Assembly (NCBI GenBank): GCA_021767245.1
Contig: JAASTO010000098.1
Coordinates: 1-8,963, forward strand
Source of the DNA: Balneolaceae bacterium
GTDB taxonomy: Bacteria > Bacteroidota > Rhodothermia > Balneolales > Balneolaceae
Direction: 5' to 3'
Length of the DNA stretch: 8,963 nucleotides
Made by a program: the position numbers and the translations under genes
Shown here: positions 1 to 6,766 of the stretch, in pieces
Numbering within the stretch: position 1 is the first letter of the stretch
Layout of the letters: each line of letters opens with the position of its first letter
Notes under the pieces: model-generated
Seen by the model: only the letters and a program-made list of their open reading frames with translations
Told to the model about the DNA's origin: nothing
The model's database searches: none

Positions 1-1770
1 GCCGCCCGGGAGGGGACCAAAGAGATCAGCCTGGCCGTAACGGCTTCTACTTTCACCACCATTTCGGTATTCCTGCCGCTAATCTTTCTGGGCGGATTTG
101 AAGGCGCCTTCTTCCGGGACCTGGCCGCCACGCTTTCCTTCAGTTTGATCGCCTCACTGTTAGTGGCTCTGTTCATTCTACCGGTCTTTGTGGCACAGAT
201 CAGTAAGCAATCAAAGTCCAAAGGAATTCTAAGTAAAGTCTCCACCAGTCTTGATAACATTGTTATGGCTTATGAGCGAAACCTTGGACGGGTCATTCAA
301 AAGCCTTTGCCCATCATTCTAGTGGCCTTAGTTTTATTAGCCGGTGCAGCCTTTGCTTTTATGACCACTGAAAAAGCTGTACTTCCCCCCGACGAGCCCT
401 CTAAAGTGGATTACCTGATATCCATGCCCGGAAACACGGCTTTGCGTTCTGCCAAACAGGCTTCTACGGATGTGACCAACATTTTGCTGGAGCGCACCGG
501 ACAGACCAATATTTTATCTCTTGGAGGCTACACCGATAATACGAATCTAAGCACCATCACCAACGAGGGTCTTAACAAATTTACCATATCCGTTCCCGTT
601 TCAGGTTTTGATGAGGCGAGGGAAGTGGAGCGGATCATGGAAGGGGTTGCCCGAACTTATGCCAACTGGACCTTTCAAAAAATATCAGATGATGCCACGG
701 GTGTGGTTGCGGTTGGACAGGATGCCCCGGTGCAGTTCAGTGTGGTTGGCACCGATCGGTCTTTCAGTAACCGTGTGGCCGGTGCTTTCTCAGATTTCTT
801 GAGTCAACAATATGGTGACACAAATCTGGAACTCAAATACCCGCAGCGGATACAGGCCTATCAGATCCGGTTCAGGTCGGAGCAGATGCTGGCCTTTGAG
901 CTGACCGAGGCAGAAGTGATCCGTTACCTGGAATCGCTGACACGCGGGGCGTTCATCACCGATTGGAACCGTCAGGATGAGCAGATATCCATCCGCCTGA
1001 TAGGAGATCGGGGACGATCACTGGATCCCACTGAGATCACCCTGGATATCAGGAATAAGATCATACCGTTAACCGATGTGGCGGAGATCTCCCGCATTGA
1101 TGAAGCGGAACAGCTGGAGCGTATCCGACAGGCTCCAATACTGACTTTTAATTCCGATCTGACCTTTATGGACTGGTGGTGGGATGGAGGAGAGATCCAG
1201 CAGCTGGTCAATCAGTTTATGCAGGAATCGGGGCATGAGATACAGGTGCGCGGTTCAGCCCTGCAGGTCATTAGCCTGCTGAAAGAATTAGGTTGGCTGC
1301 TGATGATCAGCGTGTTGTTGATCTATCTTATCCTTGCCATACAGTATGAGAACCTGAAATATCCGTTCATTATTATTCTGGCTATTCCTTTTGCGTGGAT
1401 AGGTTCCTTCTTTGCCATGTATATCGGAGGCGTAAGTTTGAATGCACTTTCGTTCATGGGCATACTGATCCTGACCGGTATTGCCGTAAATGATTCCATC
1501 CTGAAGGTTGATTTCATGCGTCGCTATTTTGAGGAAACGGGGAATCTGGAGGAAGCCATTAAGCAGGCGGGTATCAATCGGTTCCGGCCGGTGGTCATGA
1601 CAAGTATGACGACGATCCTGGCATTGATCCCAATGCTGATCCCGTTTGGTGACGGATATATCTTCCGTCAATCACTGGCCATTGCACTGATGGGAGGGAT
1701 GATCACCAGTACCTTTTTGACCTTGTATTTGATCCCTTTGGTGTTTAAATGGACGAATGGGAACCAGTAG
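1..1770 (+). CDS. RND efflux permease, C-terminal part (5' end outside window)
   Basis: This is the C-terminal 589 residues of an inner-membrane RND (AcrB/MdtC-like) proton-driven exporter. The frame is open from base 1, so the TTG near base 145 is not the start; the full protein should be about 1,000-1,050 residues. Local residues 12-30 carry the conserved TASTFTT..VFLPL segment, followed by membrane helices to about residue 66. A helix at about 102-121 (PLPIILVALVLLAGAAFAFM) opens the second half. A large periplasmic portion follows (about 122-420), then the last five helices (about 425-585), including YLILAIQYENLKYP and GIAVNDSILKVDF (493-505). In AcrB the TM10 position of N497 is the proton-relay lysine K940; here it is Asn. 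The gene ends 39 bases before the adaptor gene and is probably cotranscribed with it. The family is certain; the substrate is unknown. Confidence 0.95.
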   Translation, partial: AAREGTKEISLAVTASTFTTISVFLPLIFLGGFEGAFFRDLAATLSFSLIASLLVALFILPVFVAQISKQSKSKGILSKVSTSLDNIVMAYERNLGRVIQKPLPIILVALVLLAGAAFAFMTTEKAVLPPDEPSKVDYLISMPGNTALRSAKQASTDVTNILLERTGQTNILSLGGYTDNTNLSTITNEGLNKFTISVPVSGFDEAREVERIMEGVARTYANWTFQKISDDATGVVAVGQDAPVQFSVVGTDRSFSNRVAGAFSDFLSQQYGDTNLELKYPQRIQAYQIRFRSEQMLAFELTEAEVIRYLESLTRGAFITDWNRQDEQISIRLIGDRGRSLDPTEITLDIRNKIIPLTDVAEISRIDEAEQLERIRQAPILTFNSDLTFMDWWWDGGEIQQLVNQFMQESGHEIQVRGSALQVISLLKELGWLLMISVLLIYLILAIQYENLKYPFIIILAIPFAWIGSFFAMYIGGVSLNALSFMGILILTGIAVNDSILKVDFMRRYFEETGNLEEAIKQAGINRFRPVVMTSMTTILALIPMLIPFGDGYIFRQSLAIALMGGMITSTFLTLYLIPLVFKWTNGNQ

Positions 1771-1808
1771 AATATCGAATAATGAATATCCAATATTGAT
1801 TAACGAAT
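1771..1808. repeat. Two 17-base direct repeats, 21-base period
   Basis: The gap between the first permease and the adaptor consists of two related 17-mers, aatatcgaataatgaat (1771-1787) and aatattgattaacgaat (1792-1808). They match at 14 of 17 positions and lie 21 bases apart, about two helical turns. The second copy ends one base before the adaptor's ATG. No Shine-Dalgarno sequence is visible. This could be a dispersed A+T-rich spacer repeat or a protein-binding site; the sequence does not decide. Confidence 0.5.
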
Positions 1809-1809
1809 T

Positions 1810-2883
1810 ATGAAAAAATCACTGTTTTACTGTTTACTGATCACTGTAACACTGATCTCTGCTTGTAAGAATGAGCGGGAGACGCCTGAGGCTCCGGATA
1901 TGGACAGTGTGGAGATCCGCCCCGAGGTGGTATTTGATGTGGTGGACGATGAACCGTTGAATTTCTATATCGAGAGTCGCGGGGTCGTGGAACCGCTAAG
2001 GCAGACCAAGGTCGTGCCAAGAATAAGCGGGTATGTGGAGTCGCATATCATTGAAGAAGGCCGGCAAGTGGATAAAGGAGAAGTCCTGCTGCAATTTGTG
2101 GATGATGAGTGGGAATATGAGGTGGAGCAAGCCCGGCAGGAATATGTGAAGGCTGAGAATCAGTATGAGATCGACAAGCGTCTCAGGGAAGGTTATACCG
2201 GCGAAAGTAATGACGAAATGATCCGGATCAACAGTGGACTGGCGGAAGCCGAGGTGGCCTACGAGAGAGCAAAACTGAACCTGAGCTATACCAAAGTGAG
2301 AGCTCCATTCTCCGGGCGGCTTTCTTTACAGAATGTGGTTACGAATCAAAGCTTCATATCGGAAGGCTCTTATGTCTCAGCCGGTACCGAACTGGCTTCA
2401 CTGATCGATGCCTCAACCGTAAGGGTACGATTTGATGTGCTTGAATCGGAGATCAACAATCTGGATGAGGGCATGAAGGTAGAATTGTTTGGTCCGGGGG
2501 GCAACGGATATGAGGGTGAGATCATCGCCATTTCCCCGGAGGTCAATGCGGATACTAAGACCGGGCAGGTACTGGTAGAAGTGGATAACCGTGAGTTTGG
2601 CCTGAAAACGGGCATGACAGTTGACGGTCGGGTATTTGTACGCAGTCAGGAAAGTAAGGTCCGCATGCCGCGTGAAGCCCTGTTGGAGCGTGATGGAAGA
2701 ACTCTTGTATTCCGTTTATTAAATAATGAAGAAGTTGAATGGATCTATGTGAGTCCTGTAGCCATGAATTCCGACTGGGTCTTGATCGATCATCCCGAAA
2801 TTGAACCCGGAGATACCCTGGCTGTGGATCAGCACTTTAGTATCAGCCATCAGCAGAAAGTGGTGCCGCTGTTGGTGAATTAA
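1810..2883 (+). CDS. RND efflux periplasmic adaptor lipoprotein (HlyD/MFP family)
   Basis: This 357-residue membrane-fusion protein links an RND permease to an outer-membrane channel. The N-terminus is a lipoprotein signal (MKKSLFYCLLITVTLISAC) with Cys19 as the probable lipidated residue. It is followed by a first lipoyl half-motif (RISGYVESHIIEEGRQVDKG, from about residue 71). An alpha-hairpin rich in Glu and Arg (about 100-157) follows, then the second lipoyl half (KVRAPFSGRL, 162-171). A beta-barrel region (about 195-280; VRVRFDVLESEINNL, KTGMTVDGRVFV) and a membrane-proximal C-terminus complete the expected AcrA/MdtA-like order. Length is normal for the family. The ATG is the only start that yields the complete signal peptide. 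It sits between two different RND permease genes, so it probably serves one or both. The outer-membrane partner and the substrate cannot be told. Confidence 0.95.
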   Translation: MKKSLFYCLLITVTLISACKNERETPEAPDMDSVEIRPEVVFDVVDDEPLNFYIESRGVVEPLRQTKVVPRISGYVESHIIEEGRQVDKGEVLLQFVDDEWEYEVEQARQEYVKAENQYEIDKRLREGYTGESNDEMIRINSGLAEAEVAYERAKLNLSYTKVRAPFSGRLSLQNVVTNQSFISEGSYVSAGTELASLIDASTVRVRFDVLESEINNLDEGMKVELFGPGGNGYEGEIIAISPEVNADTKTGQVLVEVDNREFGLKTGMTVDGRVFVRSQESKVRMPREALLERDGRTLVFRLLNNEEVEWIYVSPVAMNSDWVLIDHPEIEPGDTLAVDQHFSISHQQKVVPLLVN

Positions 2884-2943
2884 AAAAATTCAAAATTTAA
2901 AATGAAGAATGGATGCTATGAGCATTTTAAATTTTTCATTTTT
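2884..2943. repeat. A+T-rich inverted repeat just after the adaptor gene
   Basis: The arms at 2884-2904 and 2923-2943 pair at 19 of 21 positions around an 18-base loop, starting directly after the adaptor's stop codon. The stem is almost entirely A-T except for one terminal G-C. There is no GC-rich stem with a T-run, so it is a weak candidate for a classical terminator. It may be a dispersed intergenic repeat or a structure modulating mRNA decay between adaptor and permease. Confidence 0.55.
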
Positions 2944-2995
2944 AAACCACTATTTGAGATGATAATGCTTTTACGAATCAACAGAATTAACCAAG

Positions 2996-3030
2996 AATTT
3001 CCCCTCTTGGGAGGGGATTAAGGGGTGGGT
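2996..3030 (+). repeat. Left inverted repeat of the nuclease cassette
   Basis: This 35-base repeat contains a perfect six-pair hairpin, CCCCTC (3001-3006) / GAGGGG (3011-3016) with loop TTGG, followed by attaaggggtgggt. It matches the reverse complement of 3406-3440 at 31 of 35 positions. It ends two bases before the nuclease ATG, so the repeat forms the whole 5' leader next to the start codon. Confidence 0.85.
3020..3025 (+). promoter_or_regulatory. Ribosome binding site inside the left repeat
   Basis: AAGGGG lies seven bases upstream of the ATG at 3033 and is the best Shine-Dalgarno-like sequence seen at any start in the window. It belongs to the inverted repeat itself and supports the ATG at 3033. 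Translation of the nuclease may therefore depend on the repeat, and on whether it pairs with its partner downstream of the gene. Confidence 0.5.
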
Positions 3031-3032
3031 AA

Positions 3033-3392
3033 ATGTCGCCAAGGAGAAAAATCATTCCATACCGAAAAGAATTAGTTTCAATAGCTAAAAAGCTTCGGAA
3101 AAACTCAACTCCAGGAGAAATTGAACTATGGAAAGGTCTAAAGAAAAAACAGATCCTGGGTTACGATTTTGATCGTCAAAAACCCATTCATAAATACATT
3201 GTAGACTTTTATTGTAAAGATTTGAATTTAGCTATCGAAATTGATGGTCGGTCTCATGATTTCAAAATTGGATATGATCAGGTAAGACAACAGGAATTAG
3301 AAAATTTGGGTGTTTCATTTCTGAGGTTTTCTGAATCAGACGCAAAAAATTATACACAAAGCGTGTTGACGAAATTGAACGGTGGATCTTAA
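3033..3392 (+). CDS. DUF559-family (Vsr-like) endonuclease domain protein
   Basis: This small 119-residue protein matches the DUF559 pattern. It has an N-terminal basic helix region, then T26PGEIELW33 (the usual T..E..LW), then GYDFDRQKPIHKYIVDFY (43-60), then LAIEIDGRSHD (66-76), and finally R..ELENLGVSFLRF (85-99). The D58...E69-x-D71 arrangement is the PD-(D/E)XK-like catalytic core expected of a metal-dependent DNA nuclease related to Vsr mismatch endonucleases; H75 is a further conserved-looking residue. Length is normal for a stand-alone DUF559 protein and no key residue is missing, so it is probably functional. The gene is A+T-rich compared with its neighbours and fills the space between two inverted repeats, in the same direction as the efflux genes. 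Its role is unproven; a part in movement or maintenance of the flanking palindromes is inference. Confidence 0.9.
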   Translation: MSPRRKIIPYRKELVSIAKKLRKNSTPGEIELWKGLKKKQILGYDFDRQKPIHKYIVDFYCKDLNLAIEIDGRSHDFKIGYDQVRQQELENLGVSFLRFSESDAKNYTQSVLTKLNGGS

Positions 3393-3405
3393 AAAACTAC
3401 GGAAG

Positions 3406-3440
3406 ACCCACCCCTTGATCCCCTCCGAGGAGGGGAAACT
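3406..3440 (-). repeat. Right inverted repeat of the nuclease cassette
   Basis: This is the inverted partner of 2996-3030. It holds a hairpin CCCCTCC (3420-3426) / GGAGGGG (3429-3435), or six pairs with a CGAG loop. It starts 14 bases after the nuclease stop codon. No T-run follows, so it is unlikely to stop transcription efficiently; read-through into the permease gene is plausible. Confidence 0.85.
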
Positions 3441-3490
3441 CCAAATTAATTGATTTTGCCTTAAGCGTATTTAAATTACTCATAAAACTC

Positions 3491-6400
3491 TTGAAAGAAC
3501 TCCTAAACCGAAAATACCTCGTTTCTTTTTTCTATATCATCGTGTGTGTGATAGGGGTAGCGGTATGGCGCGTGTTACCGGTTGAGAGTACTCCTGAACT
3601 CAACTTACCTTCGGTAACGGTCAGTTATAACTGGGGCAGTACCTCTCCGGAGATCATGGAGATGGAGATCACCCGAAAGGTGGAAAGAGAAGCCAATCGT
3701 CTTCGGGATGTGACTGATATTCGCTCCATCACACAGGAGGGAAGGTCTTCAGTGACCATTACTTTCCGCAAGGATTCCCCGGTGGATTACCGCGTGCTGG
3801 AGCTGAGGGAATACCTGTTTACGCTGGATGAGAATCTTCCTGAAAGTGTGTCACCGCCAAGTATCACCCGGCAGGTTCCCGATGAGCTTGAAGATCAGCA
3901 GACCTTTATTGTCTATACACTGAATGGGGATATGGCACCGCGACAGCTGCTGGAGTATACGCGAACCAACATCCGCCCAAAGTTACTCTCCATTGAGGGA
4001 CTTGCCGAGGTGGCTATCCGTGGCGTACAAGATCCGGCATTGGTCATTGAATTCAATGTGGATGAGGTTGAAAAATACGATCTGTCACCCCGGCAGATCT
4101 TATTGCAGGTCCGTGAGCAGTTAAGCTGGCGTTCTGCCGGGTTTCTGGAAGAGGGCATTTCCCGCTACAGTCTGATCATCCCTCCAAAATTCAACAGCAT
4201 AGCCGATATCGCCGGACTCAAAGTTGAACTTCCCGGTTCCAGAAAGCAACTGGTGCTGGATGACCTTGCAGAAATATCCGTTCAGGATTACCCGGCAAAA
4301 TCCATCAAGCGCATAAACGGCGACCCGGCCCTGACCATAGAATTTGTGAAGGAATCGGGAGCGGATGCCTTTACACTGGCTGAAAATGTACTTCAGGCGA
4401 TGGACGATATTGAAGCCCGGCTCCCGGAAAATTTATCCCTCATGCTCACTGTAGACTCCACAGAGGAATTGCGTCAGCAGTTTGATGACCTTCAGCTGCA
4501 GGCCATCGTAAGTGGCATTCTGGTGTTCTTTGTGGTGATCCTTTTCATCCGTAAGCTCAGGGCCCCTTTTGTGATCATGGGCAGCGTGGCTTTTTCCGTA
4601 TTGCTGAGCCTGATCGTGCTATACTTGTTGGGATATAGTCTGAATATCATCACGCTGGCGGGTATCACGGTGGCGCTGGGTATGCTGATCGATAATGCCG
4701 TGGTAGTGTTTGAACATCTGAATCCCGGTTTGCCGGTTGAAAAATCTGACCGTATTGATCATATACTCAGGGAGATCGGCAATTCGGTGGTTCCGGTACT
4801 GGGAAGTACCTTTACCACGGTAGGGATCTTCATCCCGCTGCTGTTTGCCCTCGATGAACTCCGCATTTTCCTGGTTCCGTTGGCGGTGGCTCTTACAGTC
4901 ACGCTGATGTGTTCAGTTATCATCGCCTTTACGTGGATTCCCTATGCACTGGTTTGGCTCACCCCAGAGATCACTGAGAAGAAAAGATCCGGTCGGGTTT
5001 CAGGATGGCTGAACCGATGGGTGATGAAAAGCTTTCTGTTGAAGTCGAAACTAAGATGTGTTCTGCCGGTAGTCCTGATCGGTGTGATCGGCCTGCCGCT
5101 ATTTGCTATTGAGGAACCGGAATGGGATGCGGAGGAGGGAACCTGGTGGCCGGAATTCACTCAGGTCTATTTTGATAACCGGGATTCCATTGACGACTGG
5201 ATTGGCGGACTGACCAAGCGGTTTTCTGAAGATACTTATTTTGGAAGTCCCTGGAGGCGTGGGAATGAACAAAGTATCAATGTGTACATTCAGGCCCCTC
5301 AGGGCACGCCGTTGTCAGAGATCGACAAGATCGTGAAGAATTATGAGACCATAGTGGAGCCTTATGCCCATGCCTTTAAGTATTATGAGGCCAATCTGTC
5401 AGAATATTTTGGAGCCCGAATGCGGTTTGTAGTCGATCCGGAGTATCTGTACGATACCGACCCCTACACCTTTTTTGGGGAGGCCGCATTCCTGGGTGCC
5501 CGAACCGGGAATTTTGCCTTGTCTGTATCCGGGTTGAATCTTCAGGGGATCAGTACCGGATTTGGAGGAGGTTCCTCCAACCACTCCATTCGCCTGGAAG
5601 GCTATTCATACGATGAATTACTGAACCTGGCCAAGGACATAGAACGCAGATTGAAAACCAGTCGCCGAGTGCGGGAGGTGGATATCAACTCAAGCTATTA
5701 CTATCGCCGGGATGATTTTCAGCAATACATACTGCGGTTGAATGAAGAGCGCATACTTGCCAATGACCTGAACCGAAGGGAGGTCATCTCAACACTGATG
5801 CTGGACCTGAACCCGGAGAATACCGTTGGTAAGGTCGAGTTTGGAGGGCAGGAAATGTATCTGATCGGGCGGAGTGAGCGGGACAGGGCCTTTGAGGAAG
5901 ACATGATGAACCGTACGCGAAAGTTTGGGGACGTGAACTTCAATATCAGCCGGATCGGTGAGATCGTGCAGGAAGGAGGTTTGACGGAGATTCGCCGCAA
6001 TAATCAATCATACGAACGAACGGTAACAGTGGATTATCTTGGGAATTACCGCATGGGACGGGATTTCATTGAATCGGTGATCGAGACCACACCGGTTCCG
6101 GTGGGAGCCGAGATCAACTTTGGACGCGGATTCTTTGGCTTCGGCAACGATGACAGCAGCCGGAATTTCATTTTTATCGCCCTGTTAAGTCTGTTAAGCG
6201 TGTGGATGATCGTGTCGGCCCTGCTCGAAAGTGTGAAGTATCCTATTTTTGTGATCATGGCGGTGCCATTCAGCCTGGCTGGTATCATGCTGGGTACACT
6301 GGCCAATGATATGGCTTTTGACCGCGGGGCTATTGCCGGCTCATTGTTATGTATCGGAGTGGTGGTGAATAATGCGATCCTCATTTACCATCAGAAACAG

Positions 6401-6643
6401 CTGGAAAATGGAAATGGCATCTTTGGGCTGCGCTGCTGGATGCATGTATATAGAAAACGTATCCGCGCCATTTTGATCACCACTGTTACCACCATCACCG
6501 GATTGATCCCCATGATGATCTTCGGCAACAACGAATTCTGGGAAAACCTGGCCATTGTGGTAATTTGGGGACTGTCGATCAGTACGATCCTTTTATTGGT
6601 GATGACGGGGTTGAGGGTGAGGAGTGAGTCAGTGAGAAAGTAA
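3491..6643 (+). CDS. RND efflux permease, complete (AcrB/MMPL-type superfamily)
   Basis: This 1,050-residue inner-membrane exporter is driven by the proton gradient. It has TM1 near residues 10-27 (LVSFFYIIVCVIGVAVWRV), a first periplasmic domain (about 28-330), and helices TM2-TM6 (about 333-490) with GMLIDNAVVVFEHL in TM4. A cytoplasmic linker, TM7 (about 520-537), a second periplasmic domain and TM8-TM12 (about 890-1040) follow. D401 corresponds to AcrB D407, but the next Asp (D408) is N402. In TM10 the AcrB K940 position is N960 (GVVVNNAIL). A Gly-rich stretch (LQGISTGFGGGSSNHS, about 683-698) lies in the second periplasmic domain. The start is TTG: the frame is open back to 3419 but offers no ATG or GTG. 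It follows the adaptor gene, separated by the nuclease cassette. Substrate unknown; pairing with the upstream permease is inferred from context. Confidence 0.95.
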   Translation: MKELLNRKYLVSFFYIIVCVIGVAVWRVLPVESTPELNLPSVTVSYNWGSTSPEIMEMEITRKVEREANRLRDVTDIRSITQEGRSSVTITFRKDSPVDYRVLELREYLFTLDENLPESVSPPSITRQVPDELEDQQTFIVYTLNGDMAPRQLLEYTRTNIRPKLLSIEGLAEVAIRGVQDPALVIEFNVDEVEKYDLSPRQILLQVREQLSWRSAGFLEEGISRYSLIIPPKFNSIADIAGLKVELPGSRKQLVLDDLAEISVQDYPAKSIKRINGDPALTIEFVKESGADAFTLAENVLQAMDDIEARLPENLSLMLTVDSTEELRQQFDDLQLQAIVSGILVFFVVILFIRKLRAPFVIMGSVAFSVLLSLIVLYLLGYSLNIITLAGITVALGMLIDNAVVVFEHLNPGLPVEKSDRIDHILREIGNSVVPVLGSTFTTVGIFIPLLFALDELRIFLVPLAVALTVTLMCSVIIAFTWIPYALVWLTPEITEKKRSGRVSGWLNRWVMKSFLLKSKLRCVLPVVLIGVIGLPLFAIEEPEWDAEEGTWWPEFTQVYFDNRDSIDDWIGGLTKRFSEDTYFGSPWRRGNEQSINVYIQAPQGTPLSEIDKIVKNYETIVEPYAHAFKYYEANLSEYFGARMRFVVDPEYLYDTDPYTFFGEAAFLGARTGNFALSVSGLNLQGISTGFGGGSSNHSIRLEGYSYDELLNLAKDIERRLKTSRRVREVDINSSYYYRRDDFQQYILRLNEERILANDLNRREVISTLMLDLNPENTVGKVEFGGQEMYLIGRSERDRAFEEDMMNRTRKFGDVNFNISRIGEIVQEGGLTEIRRNNQSYERTVTVDYLGNYRMGRDFIESVIETTPVPVGAEINFGRGFFGFGNDDSSRNFIFIALLSLLSVWMIVSALLESVKYPIFVIMAVPFSLAGIMLGTLANDMAFDRGAIAGSLLCIGVVVNNAILIYHQKQLENGNGIFGLRCWMHVYRKRIRAILITTVTTITGLIPMMIFGNNEFWENLAIVVIWGLSISTILLLVMTGLRVRSESVRK

Positions 6644-6675
6644 ATTTAGTCTTCGAAAAACCAAAATATATATCT

Positions 6676-6709
6676 TTGCGGACATTGCGAAAACTTTGCG
6701 CCCTTTGCG
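6676..6709. repeat. Four TTGCG copies at 9/11/9-base spacing
   Basis: TTGCG occurs at 6676, 6685, 6696 and 6705, three of the four as CTTTGCG, in the 123-base gap between the permease and the beta-propeller gene. The spacing is close to one helical turn. On the other strand this reads as CGCAA(A/T)G units, a type of short tandem spacer repeat I recall from Bacteroidota-like genomes. It may be a dispersed repeat or a set of protein-binding sites upstream of the lipoprotein gene. Confidence 0.5.
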
Positions 6710-6766
6710 GTTATACTATAGTACCAACGTTATATTCAAAAAAACGAGAACAGATCAATCGGATAA

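Larger units (their letters stand above)
2985..3451 (+). mobile_element. Putative palindrome-bounded DUF559 nuclease cassette
   Basis: A single nuclease gene is enclosed by inverted repeats. The core repeats (2996-3030 and 3406-3440) match at 31 of 35 positions in inverted orientation. Farther out, aattaa (2985-2990) is mirrored by ttaatt (3446-3451) at the same five-base distance, so the symmetry extends to 46 bases (about 38 matched). The unit lies between an adaptor gene and its permease, where a short spacer would be expected, and is visibly more A+T-rich than either. No target-site duplication is obvious. Mobility is inferred from the layout. The logic resembles REP palindromes with their RAYT transposases, but the enzyme here is of a different family. 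It could instead be a non-mobile dispersed repeat that happens to carry a gene. Confidence 0.55.

Noticed and set aside
1288..1671. 127-codon frame antisense to the first permease
   Set aside because: Lies fully within conserved membrane-helix coding sequence of the permease; low-complexity His/Gln/Asp-rich translation typical of an antisense shadow.
3406..3440. Intrinsic terminator after the nuclease gene
   Set aside because: The GC-rich hairpin is not followed by a T-run, and the same hairpin occurs in the left repeat before the gene, so it is a repeat feature rather than a dedicated terminator.
6685..6717. Sigma-70-like promoter using TTGCGA or TTGCGC with TATACT (6712-6717)
   Set aside because: The spacers would be 21 or 10 bases, both outside the usual range, and the group often uses a different promoter consensus.
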